Below are positions 1 to 8,510 of a stretch of 64,000 nucleotides of DNA, one piece after another. A program made the translations under genes and the position numbers. Origin of the DNA: Phycisphaeraceae bacterium (lineage in GTDB: Bacteria > Planctomycetota > Phycisphaerae > Phycisphaerales > Phycisphaeraceae); the NCBI GenBank assembly GCA_029260655.1, contig JAJDCU010000043.1, positions 62,001 to 126,000 on the forward strand, read 5' to 3'. Position 1 is the first letter of the stretch. Each line of letters opens with the position of its first letter. Below the pieces are notes generated by a model. It was given only the letters and a program-made list of their open reading frames with translations. It had not been told where the DNA came from and ran no database searches.

Positions 1-781
1 GACCAGCATCGTCGTACACAACATCTCCAACCTGCTGGCGCCGCCGGTCTACAGCGAAGGGATCGATTACACCGTGCGCGTCCTGCCCAACCGCGTGGAG
101 CTGCGCCGCGTCGTGACCGGCCGGATCGTCAACGGCGAGAGCGTCGAGATCGACTATATCATCAGCCCCGAGCCGGCCCACGAAACAACGTCCGACACGG
201 TCGGGTTCGGGCTGCGCTACGACATCCGAGAGGGGCCCCTCGCGGGCCTGGCGCTGTACATGCGGCAATTGATAATCGACGAATCCATCAGCAGCGACAG
301 GCCGACCGCCCTGGTCGCTAATTCCCTGGACGAGTTGACGCTGGGCGTGGAATACCGCTTCTGGGTCGTATTCCTCGAGGCCGAGCACATCACCCACGAC
401 AGCGAGATCTCGCCGTTCAAGGAGCTGCGCTTCCAGGCGCTGGCTCACCACCGCCTGTCAGGCAGCGACTCGCTGGACCTGCGAGCTCAGTACACCGAGA
501 CCGACTTCACGGACGAAGACAACGTCGCCAAGCTGCTATCCGCCAGCGGCACGTTGAACCATCAGTTCGACAACAGGCTCTCCGGTCAGCTCGAACTGCT
601 TTGGTATCAGCTAAGCGAAGACATCTCGGAAGACAGCACGTCGTTTGAGCAGAGGCTGAACCTGGACTGGCGTCACCGTCAGACCAGTGTGTTCCTGCAG
701 GTCCGCAACGAGGTATTTGAATCCGATTCGAGTGAAACGACGTCACAATCACTGTTTGCCGGGGTGCGCAGGGCGTTTTAA
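1..781 (+). CDS. Outer-membrane beta-barrel-like protein, C-terminal part
   Basis: The reading frame is open from base 2, so the gene starts before the window and only about 259 C-terminal residues are visible. From about residue 60 the chain shows alternating polar/hydrophobic strands (for example DSLDLRAQYTETDF), no hydrophobic helix, and it ends in an aromatic residue (GVRRAF), as outer-membrane barrels usually do. I see no specific family motif. It lies 22 bases before an NHL-repeat lipoprotein and a multihaem cytochrome on the same strand, so a porin-like or assembly partner in an outer-membrane electron-transfer complex is a reasonable inference. A secreted beta-rich protein of another kind is the alternative. 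Confidence 0.55.
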   Translation, partial: TSIVVHNISNLLAPPVYSEGIDYTVRVLPNRVELRRVVTGRIVNGESVEIDYIISPEPAHETTSDTVGFGLRYDIREGPLAGLALYMRQLIIDESISSDRPTALVANSLDELTLGVEYRFWVVFLEAEHITHDSEISPFKELRFQALAHHRLSGSDSLDLRAQYTETDFTDEDNVAKLLSASGTLNHQFDNRLSGQLELLWYQLSEDISEDSTSFEQRLNLDWRHRQTSVFLQVRNEVFESDSSETTSQSLFAGVRRAF

Positions 782-803
782 GATCAAGACGAGGAAGTCA
801 GCC

Positions 804-1931
804 ATGACAGATACTCAACGTGCTTCGGATCCGCGGCCGCCCCTGCGGGTGTTGGCGTCGGCTCGTCGGGCTTGCGCGCGGCGCTGGGTTTGTTGGCGCT
901 GGATGGTTTTAGTCATGGTGGGGTGGGCCGTAGCCGGGTGCGCCGCGCCCGCGGGCCCGATCTTCCTCGCCCAGCCGGACGACCCGTTCTGGCCTGCGCC
1001 CCCCGAGCTGCCGCGGGTCAGGTACGTCGGGTCGCTGAGCACCGACCAAGACCTGAAGCCGGAAAAATCCTTGTTCACCCGCGTGGGCGAATCCTTGTTC
1101 GGGGACGAAGCGGCGCAGGGGATGCTCAGCCCTTATGCCTTGTGCACCGATGGCGGCGACCGGCTGTTCGTCGCCGACTCCAATGCGCAAGTTGTTCACG
1201 TCTTCGACCTTGCGACGCGCCAATACGCGCGGTGGGCGCCGCCGGGCCCCGATGGCGAGCCGGGGCGTTTCTCCCAGCCCGCCGGCGTGGCGTATGACCC
1301 GGCGGGGCGGTTAATCGTCTCCGACTCGGTCGAGGGCTCGTTGGTGGTGTTTGACGATCAGGGCGTCTACCTCGGTCGGATCGGCGAAGCGTCGCTGAAG
1401 CGCCCGGCCGGTCTCGCGATCGACCCCGATCGCCAACGTCTATTCGTCGCAGACGTACCCACCCATCAGGTCGTGGTGATGACACTCGAGGGTGAGTTGA
1501 TCCGCCGGCTGGGCCAGCGCGGCGCCGGGCCGGGCGAATTCAATTTTCCGACCAACGTCGCCGTCGACAGCGAGGGCCGGCTATACGTCAGCGATTCGCT
1601 GAACTTCCGCGTCCAGATGTTCGACGTCGAACTCCGCCCGACCCGTCAGATCGGCCGCGGCGGCAACCTGCCGGGGTACTTCTCCCAGCCCAAGGGAGTG
1701 TCGGTTGACCAGGACGGGCACATGTATGTGGTCGATGCTCATTTTGAGGCGGTTCAGATCTTCGACGCCACCGGGCGGCTGCTGCTGACCTTCGGGGAAG
1801 AGGGGCGCGGGCCCGGTCAGTTCTGGCTCCCGGCGGGGATCTTCATCGACCCGAGCAACCGGATCTGGATCGCAGACACGTACAACCGGCGCGTCCAGGT
1901 CTTCGACTACCTGGTGGAGGATCAGCCATGA
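804..1931 (+). CDS. NHL-repeat (six-bladed propeller) lipoprotein
   Basis: A protein of 375 residues. A basic N-terminus is followed by a hydrophobic stretch and a lipobox (AVAGC, Cys46), which predicts an exported lipoprotein. ATG 804 follows GAGGAAG; ATG 903 (MVLVMVG) would give a shorter leader and cannot be excluded. Residues about 85-370 hold six repeats of the NHL type, each with a core like YVSDSLNFRVQMFD or WIADTYNRRVQVFD, which build a beta-propeller. Its stop overlaps the start of the multihaem cytochrome gene by four bases, so the two are translationally coupled. Propellers of this kind usually dock partner proteins, and here the cytochrome is the obvious candidate (inference). Confidence 0.85.
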   Translation: MTDTQRASDPRPPLRVLASARRACARRWVCWRWMVLVMVGWAVAGCAAPAGPIFLAQPDDPFWPAPPELPRVRYVGSLSTDQDLKPEKSLFTRVGESLFGDEAAQGMLSPYALCTDGGDRLFVADSNAQVVHVFDLATRQYARWAPPGPDGEPGRFSQPAGVAYDPAGRLIVSDSVEGSLVVFDDQGVYLGRIGEASLKRPAGLAIDPDRQRLFVADVPTHQVVVMTLEGELIRRLGQRGAGPGEFNFPTNVAVDSEGRLYVSDSLNFRVQMFDVELRPTRQIGRGGNLPGYFSQPKGVSVDQDGHMYVVDAHFEAVQIFDATGRLLLTFGEEGRGPGQFWLPAGIFIDPSNRIWIADTYNRRVQVFDYLVEDQP

Positions 1932-3541
1932 ACCGCTTTGTATTCGCCTTGCCCGTGATCCTGATCGCCGCTTCGGTTTATGGCCAGGCAGGCCGCGGCG
2001 CGAGCGTGATCGACACGCCGCACAACCTGTCGGTCTCCGGCCCCGGCGGCGTCCACGCGGTCAGCGAGCAGCGTGTGTGTGTGTTCTGCCACACGCCCCA
2101 CGCCGCCTCGCCGGTTCAGCCGCTATGGAACCGCTTCCAGCCGGTCAACGCGTACACCGTCTATTCCAGCAGCTCGCTGGATGCGATCACGGGCCAGCCA
2201 ACCGGTTCCAGTAAGCTGTGCCTGTCCTGCCACGACGGCACGATCGCGCTGGGCAGCGTGCTCTCGCAAGGCCAGCAGATCCAGATGGCTGGGAGTTTGA
2301 CGACGATCCCGCCGGGCAGCACGAACCTGGGCACGGACCTGTCCGACGACCACCCCGTTTCATTCAGGTACGACACGTTCCTGGTCTCGCGCGACCCCAA
2401 ACTGCGCCCCCCCTCGGGCCTGCCCGCCGAAATCAGGCTGGACGCCAACCAGGAGCTGCAATGCACCGCCTGCCACGACGCCCACGACAACTCGTCCGGC
2501 GGCTTCATGGTCATGAGCAACACCAACTCGCAGTTGTGTACGAGCTGTCACCAGATCCTTTCGACCACCGTCACCGGGCACGAAAACTGCCTGGGCTGTC
2601 ACCAGGTCCACACCGCGCCCAGCGGCCCGTTCCTGATGCAGGGCGTCAACGCACGCGCCACCTGCCTAACTTGTCACGACGGCTCGACCTCGGCGCCGAA
2701 CATCGCCGCGGACATGAGCAAGTCCTCCGTTCACGACACCGACAGTTCCGCCGACCCAATCGATCCGATCCCCGATCACGTGAGCTGCGCCGATTGTCAC
2801 GAGCCGCACACGATGAACACCGGGCAGGCCGCGGCGCCCGACGTGCACCCGAACTTCGGCCAGGTCAGCGGGGTCAGCCTGACCGGGGCCGAAATCGACC
2901 CGGCGCAGTTTGAGTACGAGGTCTGTTTCAAGTGTCACGACGACCAGGCCGCCGTTACGCCGTGGATCAGCCGGTTGGCTGTCCAGAACAACACCCGCCT
3001 GGAGTTCAGCCCGTCTTCGGTGTCTTTCCACCCGGTCGTCACGACGGGGCGCAATAGCGACGTCCCCAGCCTCAAGACAGGCTTGACTCCCGCGAGCCTG
3101 ATCCATTGCACCGACTGCCACGGCTCGGACAACGGCGCCTCGGGCGTCTCCGGGGCGCACGGCTCAGCCTCCCGGCCTCTGCTGGTCGCACGTTACGACA
3201 CTGCAGAGCAAACCTCCGAAAGCGCCTCGGCCTATGCCCTGTGCTATCAATGCCATGAACGCACGAGCATCCTCAACGACGACAGCTTTGAGAGGCACGA
3301 TAAACACGTGCGCGGCGAACGTATCCCGTGCTCGGCCTGTCATGATGCGCACGGGATCAACTCGGCCCAGGGGACCACGACCAATAACAGCCACCTGATC
3401 AACTTCGACAGCACCGTGGCCTTCCCCTCGCCGAAGGCGGGGAACGTTGGGCCGATCTTCATCGATCAGGGCAACCGAGCCGGGACCTGCACGCTCCTGT
3501 GCCACGGAGAAGACCACGACGACGAGAACTACGGCCCCTGA
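1928..3541 (+). CDS. Secreted dodecahaem c-type cytochrome
   Basis: A protein of 537 residues with a signal peptide (MNRFVFALPVILIAASVYG). It has eleven CXXCH haem-attachment sites (CVFCH, CLSCH, CTACH, CTSCH, CLGCH, CLTCH, CADCH, CFKCH, CTDCH, CYQCH, CSACH) and one terminal CX3CH site (CTLLCH), so up to twelve haems. Several sites continue as CHDAH, CHTPH or CHEPH, the doubled-motif style of cytochrome c3/c7-like families. The role is presumably electron transfer in the periplasm or at the outer membrane; no catalytic signature such as that of nitrite or hydroxylamine enzymes is evident. It starts inside the NHL-lipoprotein stop (ATGA) and is followed by a 408-base gap before the cytochrome maturation genes that would supply its haems. 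Confidence 0.92.
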   Translation: MNRFVFALPVILIAASVYGQAGRGASVIDTPHNLSVSGPGGVHAVSEQRVCVFCHTPHAASPVQPLWNRFQPVNAYTVYSSSSLDAITGQPTGSSKLCLSCHDGTIALGSVLSQGQQIQMAGSLTTIPPGSTNLGTDLSDDHPVSFRYDTFLVSRDPKLRPPSGLPAEIRLDANQELQCTACHDAHDNSSGGFMVMSNTNSQLCTSCHQILSTTVTGHENCLGCHQVHTAPSGPFLMQGVNARATCLTCHDGSTSAPNIAADMSKSSVHDTDSSADPIDPIPDHVSCADCHEPHTMNTGQAAAPDVHPNFGQVSGVSLTGAEIDPAQFEYEVCFKCHDDQAAVTPWISRLAVQNNTRLEFSPSSVSFHPVVTTGRNSDVPSLKTGLTPASLIHCTDCHGSDNGASGVSGAHGSASRPLLVARYDTAEQTSESASAYALCYQCHERTSILNDDSFERHDKHVRGERIPCSACHDAHGINSAQGTTTNNSHLINFDSTVAFPSPKAGNVGPIFIDQGNRAGTCTLLCHGEDHDDENYGP

Positions 3542-3949
3542 CCGCGGCTGGGCGCGGGTCGTGTCACATCAATCGATCGAATCGAGGCCCTGCCGTTTAG
3601 CGGCAGGTCGCAGACCTGCGTGAGGGTCCAAAGGGCCAAGGTCGGTGATCTGTGATCGCTCGCTACACAGGTCCATACGGCGCTCGGGGGACACGACTCG
3701 GTTCTCCGCTGTCTCGTCTGCCAGGACTTGGCTGTAACCGACGCGTGGAGTTCCCGGTAACAATTCCTGCTGTCAAGCCCAATTCTCAAGGTTGAGAGTC
3801 GAGCCCCGCCCCTAAAATCCACGCTCCGGCAAGGCCAGCAAGTCGTGTTTATTACATGTCTTGCGTCCGGGATAGACCGCGCGGTGCCCGGCGTGGTCTG
3901 GCACTGGTTTTGCATGTTGTAGGCAGACACTTTAGCGAAGGGACGGGCT
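3542..3949. other. Intergenic region before ccmE
   Basis: 408 bases without a convincing gene. It holds one copy of the GTTTAGCGG palindrome family (listed separately). No clear promoter or terminator was recognised. The moderate size suggests that ccmE starts a separate transcript, although all genes run in the same direction. Confidence 0.5.
3593..3622 (+). repeat. REP-like palindrome, copy 1
   Basis: CCGTTTAGCGG is followed by a perfect hairpin, GCAGGTC-gca-GACCTGC, and then GTG. This is one member of a dispersed family with a constant GTTTAGCGG head and variable but self-complementary arms (other copies near 15000, 15051, 56426 and 61291). Confidence 0.7.
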
Positions 3950-4366
3950 ATGACACACACACGCACCAAGCTGTTGATCGCCGCGGTGGTCCTCACCGCC
4001 TCGGTGGGCTATCTGGCGCTGGCCGGGGTCAAGAGCGGCTGGGTCTACTACCTGCAGGTCGACGCTTTTCTTGAGGATGACACGTACCAGGACCAGCGTG
4101 TGCGTCTGTACGGGCTGGTCGACGATCAAGACATCGAAGCCAGGCCGGCGATGTTGACCGCCCGGTTTAAGCTCAACGGGGAAAGCCGAAGCATCCAGGT
4201 CGCCTACCTGGGGGTGATCCCCGACACCTTCAAGCCCGGTGGCGAGGTCATGATCGAGGGCAAGCTCGATGAGGCTGGCGTCTTCCAGGCCGACGTCCTG
4301 ATGACCAAGTGCGCCAGCAAGTACCAGTCCGAGGAACACGCCAAGCGGCTGGAGGAGGCGTCATGA
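3950..4366 (+). CDS. ccmE: Haem chaperone CcmE, cysteine variant
   Basis: A protein of 138 residues: one N-terminal membrane anchor (about residues 7-26) and an OB-fold periplasmic domain. CcmE receives haem from the CcmABCD complex and hands it to CcmF for attachment to apocytochromes. In the classical protein the haem is bound through a His in an HXXXY motif. Here the corresponding segment reads MTKCASKY, that is CXXXY with Cys121 and Tyr125. A Cys-type CcmE is known from some sulphate reducers and archaea, where it goes with absence of CcmG and CcmH. The stop overlaps the ccmF start (ATGA). Confidence 0.9.
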   Translation: MTHTRTKLLIAAVVLTASVGYLALAGVKSGWVYYLQVDAFLEDDTYQDQRVRLYGLVDDQDIEARPAMLTARFKLNGESRSIQVAYLGVIPDTFKPGGEVMIEGKLDEAGVFQADVLMTKCASKYQSEEHAKRLEEAS

Positions 4367-6441
4367 TCAGCGGGCTTGGCAACCCGAGCCTGACCGCGGC
4401 GGTGTTGCTGGCGGCGGCGGCGCTGTTCACAGCCATCGCGTCGGCGAAGCTAGGTAGCGACAGGATGCTCATCTGGTCACGGCGCTTGCTGTATATCTTT
4501 TGCGCTGCGATTGTCCTTGCCTGCGCCGATTTGATGACGGCGTTGGTCAACAGCGATTTTCACAACGCTTACGTCGCAAGCTACACCGAGCGTGCGCTGC
4601 CGATCGGGTACAAGATCGCCGCCTTCTGGGCCGGTCAGGAAGGCAGCCTGCTGCTGTGGGCGCTGCTGCTGGCGGGGATGAGCGCGGTCGCGGCGATCGG
4701 CTTCCGCAAACGGGCAAGGACCGAGCAGGCGGCGATGCTGGCGGTATTGGCGGTCGTCTGCGGGTTCTTCGCGGCGCTGATGCTGTTCGCCGCCAACCCG
4801 TTCGTTCAGTTGCCGGTTCAGGCGGTCGACGGGCACGGGCTCAACCCGCTGCTGCAAGACCCGTACATGATCGCCCACCCGCCGCTATTGTTCGTCGGGT
4901 ACGCCGGGTACACCGTCCCCTGGGCGATGATGCTCGCCGCCCTGATCGCCGGACGCAGCGACAACCAATGGATCGGCGCGACCCGCCGGTGGCTGATGTT
5001 CTCCTGGCTGTTCCTGACGGTCGGGATCGTGCTGGGCGCCAAGTGGGCGTACATCGAGCTGGGCTGGGGCGGGTACTGGGCGTGGGACCCGGTCGAGAAC
5101 GCGTCGCTGCTTCCCTGGCTCACCGGTACGGCCTTGCTGCACTCGGTGATGGTCCAGCAGCAAAGGGGGATGTTCAAGGTCTGGAACGCCGCGCTGATCG
5201 CGTGCACCTTCCTGCTGTGCATCTTCGGGACCTACCTGACTCGCAGCGGCGTTGTCCAGTCGGTCCACTCCTTCGGCGAATCGGTGATCGGGACGTTTTT
5301 CCTGGTGTTCCTGCTGGTGTGCATATTGCTGAGCGTCGGCGTCGGCATTGCCCGAAGGCGCTTGCTCAAGGGCGAGCAGCCTCTGGAGGACTTGATGACC
5401 AAGGAAGGCGCGTTCCTGGCGCTGAACGTGCTGCTTGTGCTGATGACGCTGACCACGCTGGTCGGGACGGTGTTCCCCCTGATCAGCGGCGTGGTGCTGG
5501 ACGAGCCGGTCAGTGTTGGCGCGGCGTTCTACAACAAGGCCGTCATCCCACTGGCGCTTGTGTTACTCGCGTTGATGTCCGCCGGACCGCTGCTGACCTA
5601 CGGCAAGGACGCGGCGAAAGTGCTTGGGCGCGGGCTGATCGTCCCGGGATTCGCCGCCATCGTGGCCGTGACGGCCGCGGTGAATATGGGCGTGACCAAC
5701 CCCTGGGCCCTGGTATGCACAGCGGTCGCGGCCGTGGCGGTGTTCGCTGTCGCCGTTGCCCTGGTCAAATCCGTCCGGCAGCGAGGGCTGATCCATGATG
5801 ATGAAAGCCCGTTGATCGCCGCGGCCCGGGTTATCGACGGCAGCCACCGGCGCTACGGCGGGCAGGCGATCCATATGGGCATGATTATGTTGATGGTCGG
5901 CGTCGCCGGATCGAGCCTGTTCAGTGTCAGCGAAACGTTCCAATTGCGTGCGGGCGAGTCGGGCACCCTCGGCAAGTACACGCTGAACTTCACCGATCTC
6001 AACGAGACGCGCCACGCCAACTACACCGCCGTCGCGGCACACGTCACGCTGACCGGCCCGGACGGCGCCGAGACGACGATGCACCCGCAGATGCGCTTCT
6101 ACGACAAGACCGAACAGCCCAGCGCCCAGGTCGCGCTGCGGTCGTCGCTTGGGCGCGACGCCTACCTGACGCTGGCCGGTTGGGAAGAAGGCGGAAAGCT
6201 CGTGGCGATCCAGGCGATCATCAACCCCCTGGTCGCGTGGATCTGGATCGGCGGGATCGTCATGACCGCCGGGGCGGTCTTCTGCCTGCTGCCCTGTTTG
6301 CTGCCCGAACCTAAGCCTGTCACCGCGATGTCGCACGCCAGGCCGACCGCTTCGATCTCGCTGACGCTGGCCGGGGACGGCCAATGTATGTCACAAACGA
6401 CTCGCACTCACGCAACCCTCTGCCAGGAGGCACGGACATGA
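4363..6441 (+). CDS. ccmF: Cytochrome c haem lyase subunit CcmF
   Basis: A protein of 692 residues counted from ATG 4363, which is preceded by GGAGGAGG and overlaps the ccmE stop. It is a polytopic inner-membrane protein with the tryptophan-rich haem-handling WWD motif WGGYWAWDPVENASLLPW at about residues 233-250, and long hydrophobic segments before and after. CcmF joins haem from CcmE to the CXXCH cysteines of exported apocytochromes. No ccmH, its usual partner, is found in this operon, so CcmF may act alone or with the uncharacterised gene that follows. The last 40 or so residues are polar and unlike the core. The stop overlaps the next start (ATGA). Confidence 0.95.
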   Translation: MISGLGNPSLTAAVLLAAAALFTAIASAKLGSDRMLIWSRRLLYIFCAAIVLACADLMTALVNSDFHNAYVASYTERALPIGYKIAAFWAGQEGSLLLWALLLAGMSAVAAIGFRKRARTEQAAMLAVLAVVCGFFAALMLFAANPFVQLPVQAVDGHGLNPLLQDPYMIAHPPLLFVGYAGYTVPWAMMLAALIAGRSDNQWIGATRRWLMFSWLFLTVGIVLGAKWAYIELGWGGYWAWDPVENASLLPWLTGTALLHSVMVQQQRGMFKVWNAALIACTFLLCIFGTYLTRSGVVQSVHSFGESVIGTFFLVFLLVCILLSVGVGIARRRLLKGEQPLEDLMTKEGAFLALNVLLVLMTLTTLVGTVFPLISGVVLDEPVSVGAAFYNKAVIPLALVLLALMSAGPLLTYGKDAAKVLGRGLIVPGFAAIVAVTAAVNMGVTNPWALVCTAVAAVAVFAVAVALVKSVRQRGLIHDDESPLIAAARVIDGSHRRYGGQAIHMGMIMLMVGVAGSSLFSVSETFQLRAGESGTLGKYTLNFTDLNETRHANYTAVAAHVTLTGPDGAETTMHPQMRFYDKTEQPSAQVALRSSLGRDAYLTLAGWEEGGKLVAIQAIINPLVAWIWIGGIVMTAGAVFCLLPCLLPEPKPVTAMSHARPTASISLTLAGDGQCMSQTTRTHATLCQEART

Positions 6442-7730
6442 CACGCCTGACACTTACAGCTCTCCTGATCTCCGCCGTCGTATTCGCCGTACCGCCTAAG
6501 TCGCTCGGCGAAGCGCCTCAAACGCAGACCGACAGCGCGCAGGATGACACCGATACCTCATTGCCGCAGGGTCACCCCCAGCTGCCCGCGGACCCTCCCG
6601 AACTGCCGCAGGGTCACCCCGACTTACCGCAGGGCCAGCAGCCTTTGCCGTCCGGCCACCCAAGCGTCCCCGATCAAGCGCCCGGCGCGCCTGCGTCCGC
6701 CATCGGTTCGTTGACACTCAAGGTCGTCCAGGGCACCGAAGGCGGTCCGCCTATCACGGCCGGCGAGTTGGTCGTGTTCCTTTATCACCAGGACAAGCCG
6801 ATCGCCTCGGCGAAAGCGGAAGTGGACGCCACGGGCACGGCGGTGATCGAAGGGGTCCAGCTCACCACGATCGTCCAGCCGGTCGTCACCTTTGATTATG
6901 CAGGCGTGACCTACCAGGCGGCCGGCCGACCGATGGGACCGAGCAATCCCGAGCAGACGATCAGTCTGACCGCGTACGAAGCGACCGACCAGGCGCCGCC
7001 CTGGCAGGTCATGATGCGGCACGTGATGGTCAATCGGATGGGCGAGCACGTGCACGTGACCGAGGTGTGGGCGGTTAGCAACCCGACCGACCGCAGTTGG
7101 ATCGGTACCCTCGCGCCACCCGTCGCCGCCGAGCCGGCCCATACCCAGGACGACGGCCACGGCCACACCCAGGACGCGCAGGCCCACGAGCCCAAAGGCG
7201 TCACGCTTATCTTCCCGCTGCCGGAAGGGTCGATGCACGTGCAGCCGGGCCCGGGGTTTCATAACTGCTGTACACAAGTCCAGCGGGACAAGGTCGTGAA
7301 CACGATGCCGTTGCTTCCGGGGATCAGTGAATACCGGGTGGACTACCTGATCCCGATCGACGCCGGCGAGGTGAGCCTGGCGCTGAGGACCCCGGCGGCG
7401 GTCAAGCACATGATGGTGTTCGTGCCCGACGACGGTTCATCGGTGGACGTGCAGGGCCTTGAGGGCGGCGAGCCGTTCGAGGCCGGCGAGCAGCGGCTAC
7501 GGATCTACAAAGCCAATGACCTGACCGCGGGTCAGGCCGCCACGCTGGTGATCGGGTTCGATAAACCCGCCGCCAGTGACGCAACCTTCACCCAGCCCCC
7601 AGCCCCCGCACAGGCGCTAAACTCGATGAAACTCATCGCCGGCCTGGGCGGTGGCGCGCTGCTGCTGGCCTGCGTGGTTGTGTTGCTTAGGCCAACCAGG
7701 AAGACGACATCACCGCAGCCCGCGGTGTAG
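6438..7730 (+). CDS. Uncharacterised Ccm-operon membrane-anchored protein with LPQGHP repeats
   Basis: A protein of 430 residues from ATG 6438, preceded by CAGGAGG. It has a signal peptide, then a Pro/Gly/His-rich segment at about residues 37-80 with repeats LPQGHPQLP, LPQGHPDLP, LPQGQQPLP and LPSGHPSVP. A beta-rich region follows that resembles carboxypeptidase-regulatory-type domains (FDYAGVTYQAAGRPMG), then an HNCCTQ segment near residue 275, and a C-terminal membrane helix (about residues 395-415) with a short basic tail. I do not recognise a named family. It sits between ccmF and ccmA with a four-base overlap upstream and no gap downstream, so it is probably part of the maturation machinery. 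Haem or metal binding through the repeated His, or the apocytochrome handling normally done by CcmG/CcmH, are inferences. Confidence 0.75.
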   Translation: MTRLTLTALLISAVVFAVPPKSLGEAPQTQTDSAQDDTDTSLPQGHPQLPADPPELPQGHPDLPQGQQPLPSGHPSVPDQAPGAPASAIGSLTLKVVQGTEGGPPITAGELVVFLYHQDKPIASAKAEVDATGTAVIEGVQLTTIVQPVVTFDYAGVTYQAAGRPMGPSNPEQTISLTAYEATDQAPPWQVMMRHVMVNRMGEHVHVTEVWAVSNPTDRSWIGTLAPPVAAEPAHTQDDGHGHTQDAQAHEPKGVTLIFPLPEGSMHVQPGPGFHNCCTQVQRDKVVNTMPLLPGISEYRVDYLIPIDAGEVSLALRTPAAVKHMMVFVPDDGSSVDVQGLEGGEPFEAGEQRLRIYKANDLTAGQAATLVIGFDKPAASDATFTQPPAPAQALNSMKLIAGLGGGALLLACVVVLLRPTRKTTSPQPAV

Positions 7731-8510
7731 ATGGACGAACCGGAGATCAGGCCCGTGACCGTTTTGACCGCACAACCCGCACACGAACGAACCGACGCCG
7801 TGCCCGATACGGCCCGGCTCGCGGTGCGGATGGTGGGGCTGTGCAAGCGATTCGATGAGCGGTGGGTGCTGCGCGACGTCAACCTGGACGTGCCAAGCGG
7901 AACCTACCTGGCGCTCTTGGGTGCTAACGGCGCCGGCAAGAGCACGTTGCTGCACACCCTCGCGATGCTAAGCCCAGCCACGTCCGGCACGCTCAATCTC
8001 TTCGGGTTATCCGCTACGAGGCCAGCACCTGCACTGCGGGCTCGTCTTGGGATGATCGGCCACCAGCCGATGCTCTACCGCGATCTTTCGGCGATCGAGA
8101 ACCTGATCTTCTTCGGCAGGCTCTACGGCGTATCCAGGCCCCGGCAACGCGCTGAGGAAATGCTCGAACGTGTCGGCCTGACCAACCGCGCACGCAGCCC
8201 GGTCAAGACATTCAGCCGGGGCATGGTCCAGCGGCTGGCGATCGCGCGGGCTCTGATGCACGCACCGGACCTGATCCTCGCGGACGAGCCGTTCTCCGGG
8301 CTGGACGTGCCGTCGGTGCTGGCGCTTCAGCGGCTTCTCGCCGAGCTGCACGCCGAGGGCAAGACGATCATCCTGGCCAACCACGACATCGGCCAGAGCC
8401 TTGACCTGGCGCAGCGTGTGGTCGTGCTCCGCAGCGGACAGGTCGTTTCGGACCGCCGGACGCTGGACACCGACACCGACCAGGTCACCCGGGAGGTGAT
8501 CGAGGCATGA
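7731..8510 (+). CDS. ccmA: Haem exporter ATP-binding protein CcmA
   Basis: A protein of 259 residues and a typical ABC ATPase: Walker A GANGAGKST (residues 64-72), signature FSRGMVQR, Walker B LILADEP and the switch His in ILANHDIG. With CcmB it forms the ATPase that releases holo-CcmE from CcmC. The N-terminal 30 residues are not part of the ABC fold, so a later start is possible. The assigned ATG follows directly on the stop of the preceding gene, and the stop overlaps ccmB (ATGA). Placement between ccmF and ccmB-ccmC supports CcmA over other exporter ATPases. Confidence 0.92.
   Translation: MDEPEIRPVTVLTAQPAHERTDAVPDTARLAVRMVGLCKRFDERWVLRDVNLDVPSGTYLALLGANGAGKSTLLHTLAMLSPATSGTLNLFGLSATRPAPALRARLGMIGHQPMLYRDLSAIENLIFFGRLYGVSRPRQRAEEMLERVGLTNRARSPVKTFSRGMVQRLAIARALMHAPDLILADEPFSGLDVPSVLALQRLLAELHAEGKTIILANHDIGQSLDLAQRVVVLRSGQVVSDRRTLDTDTDQVTREVIEA

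Noticed and set aside
6560-6670. Short tandem DNA repeats that might suggest a repeat array
   Set aside because: They encode the LPQGHP protein repeats in frame; there are no spacers, so this is not a CRISPR array.
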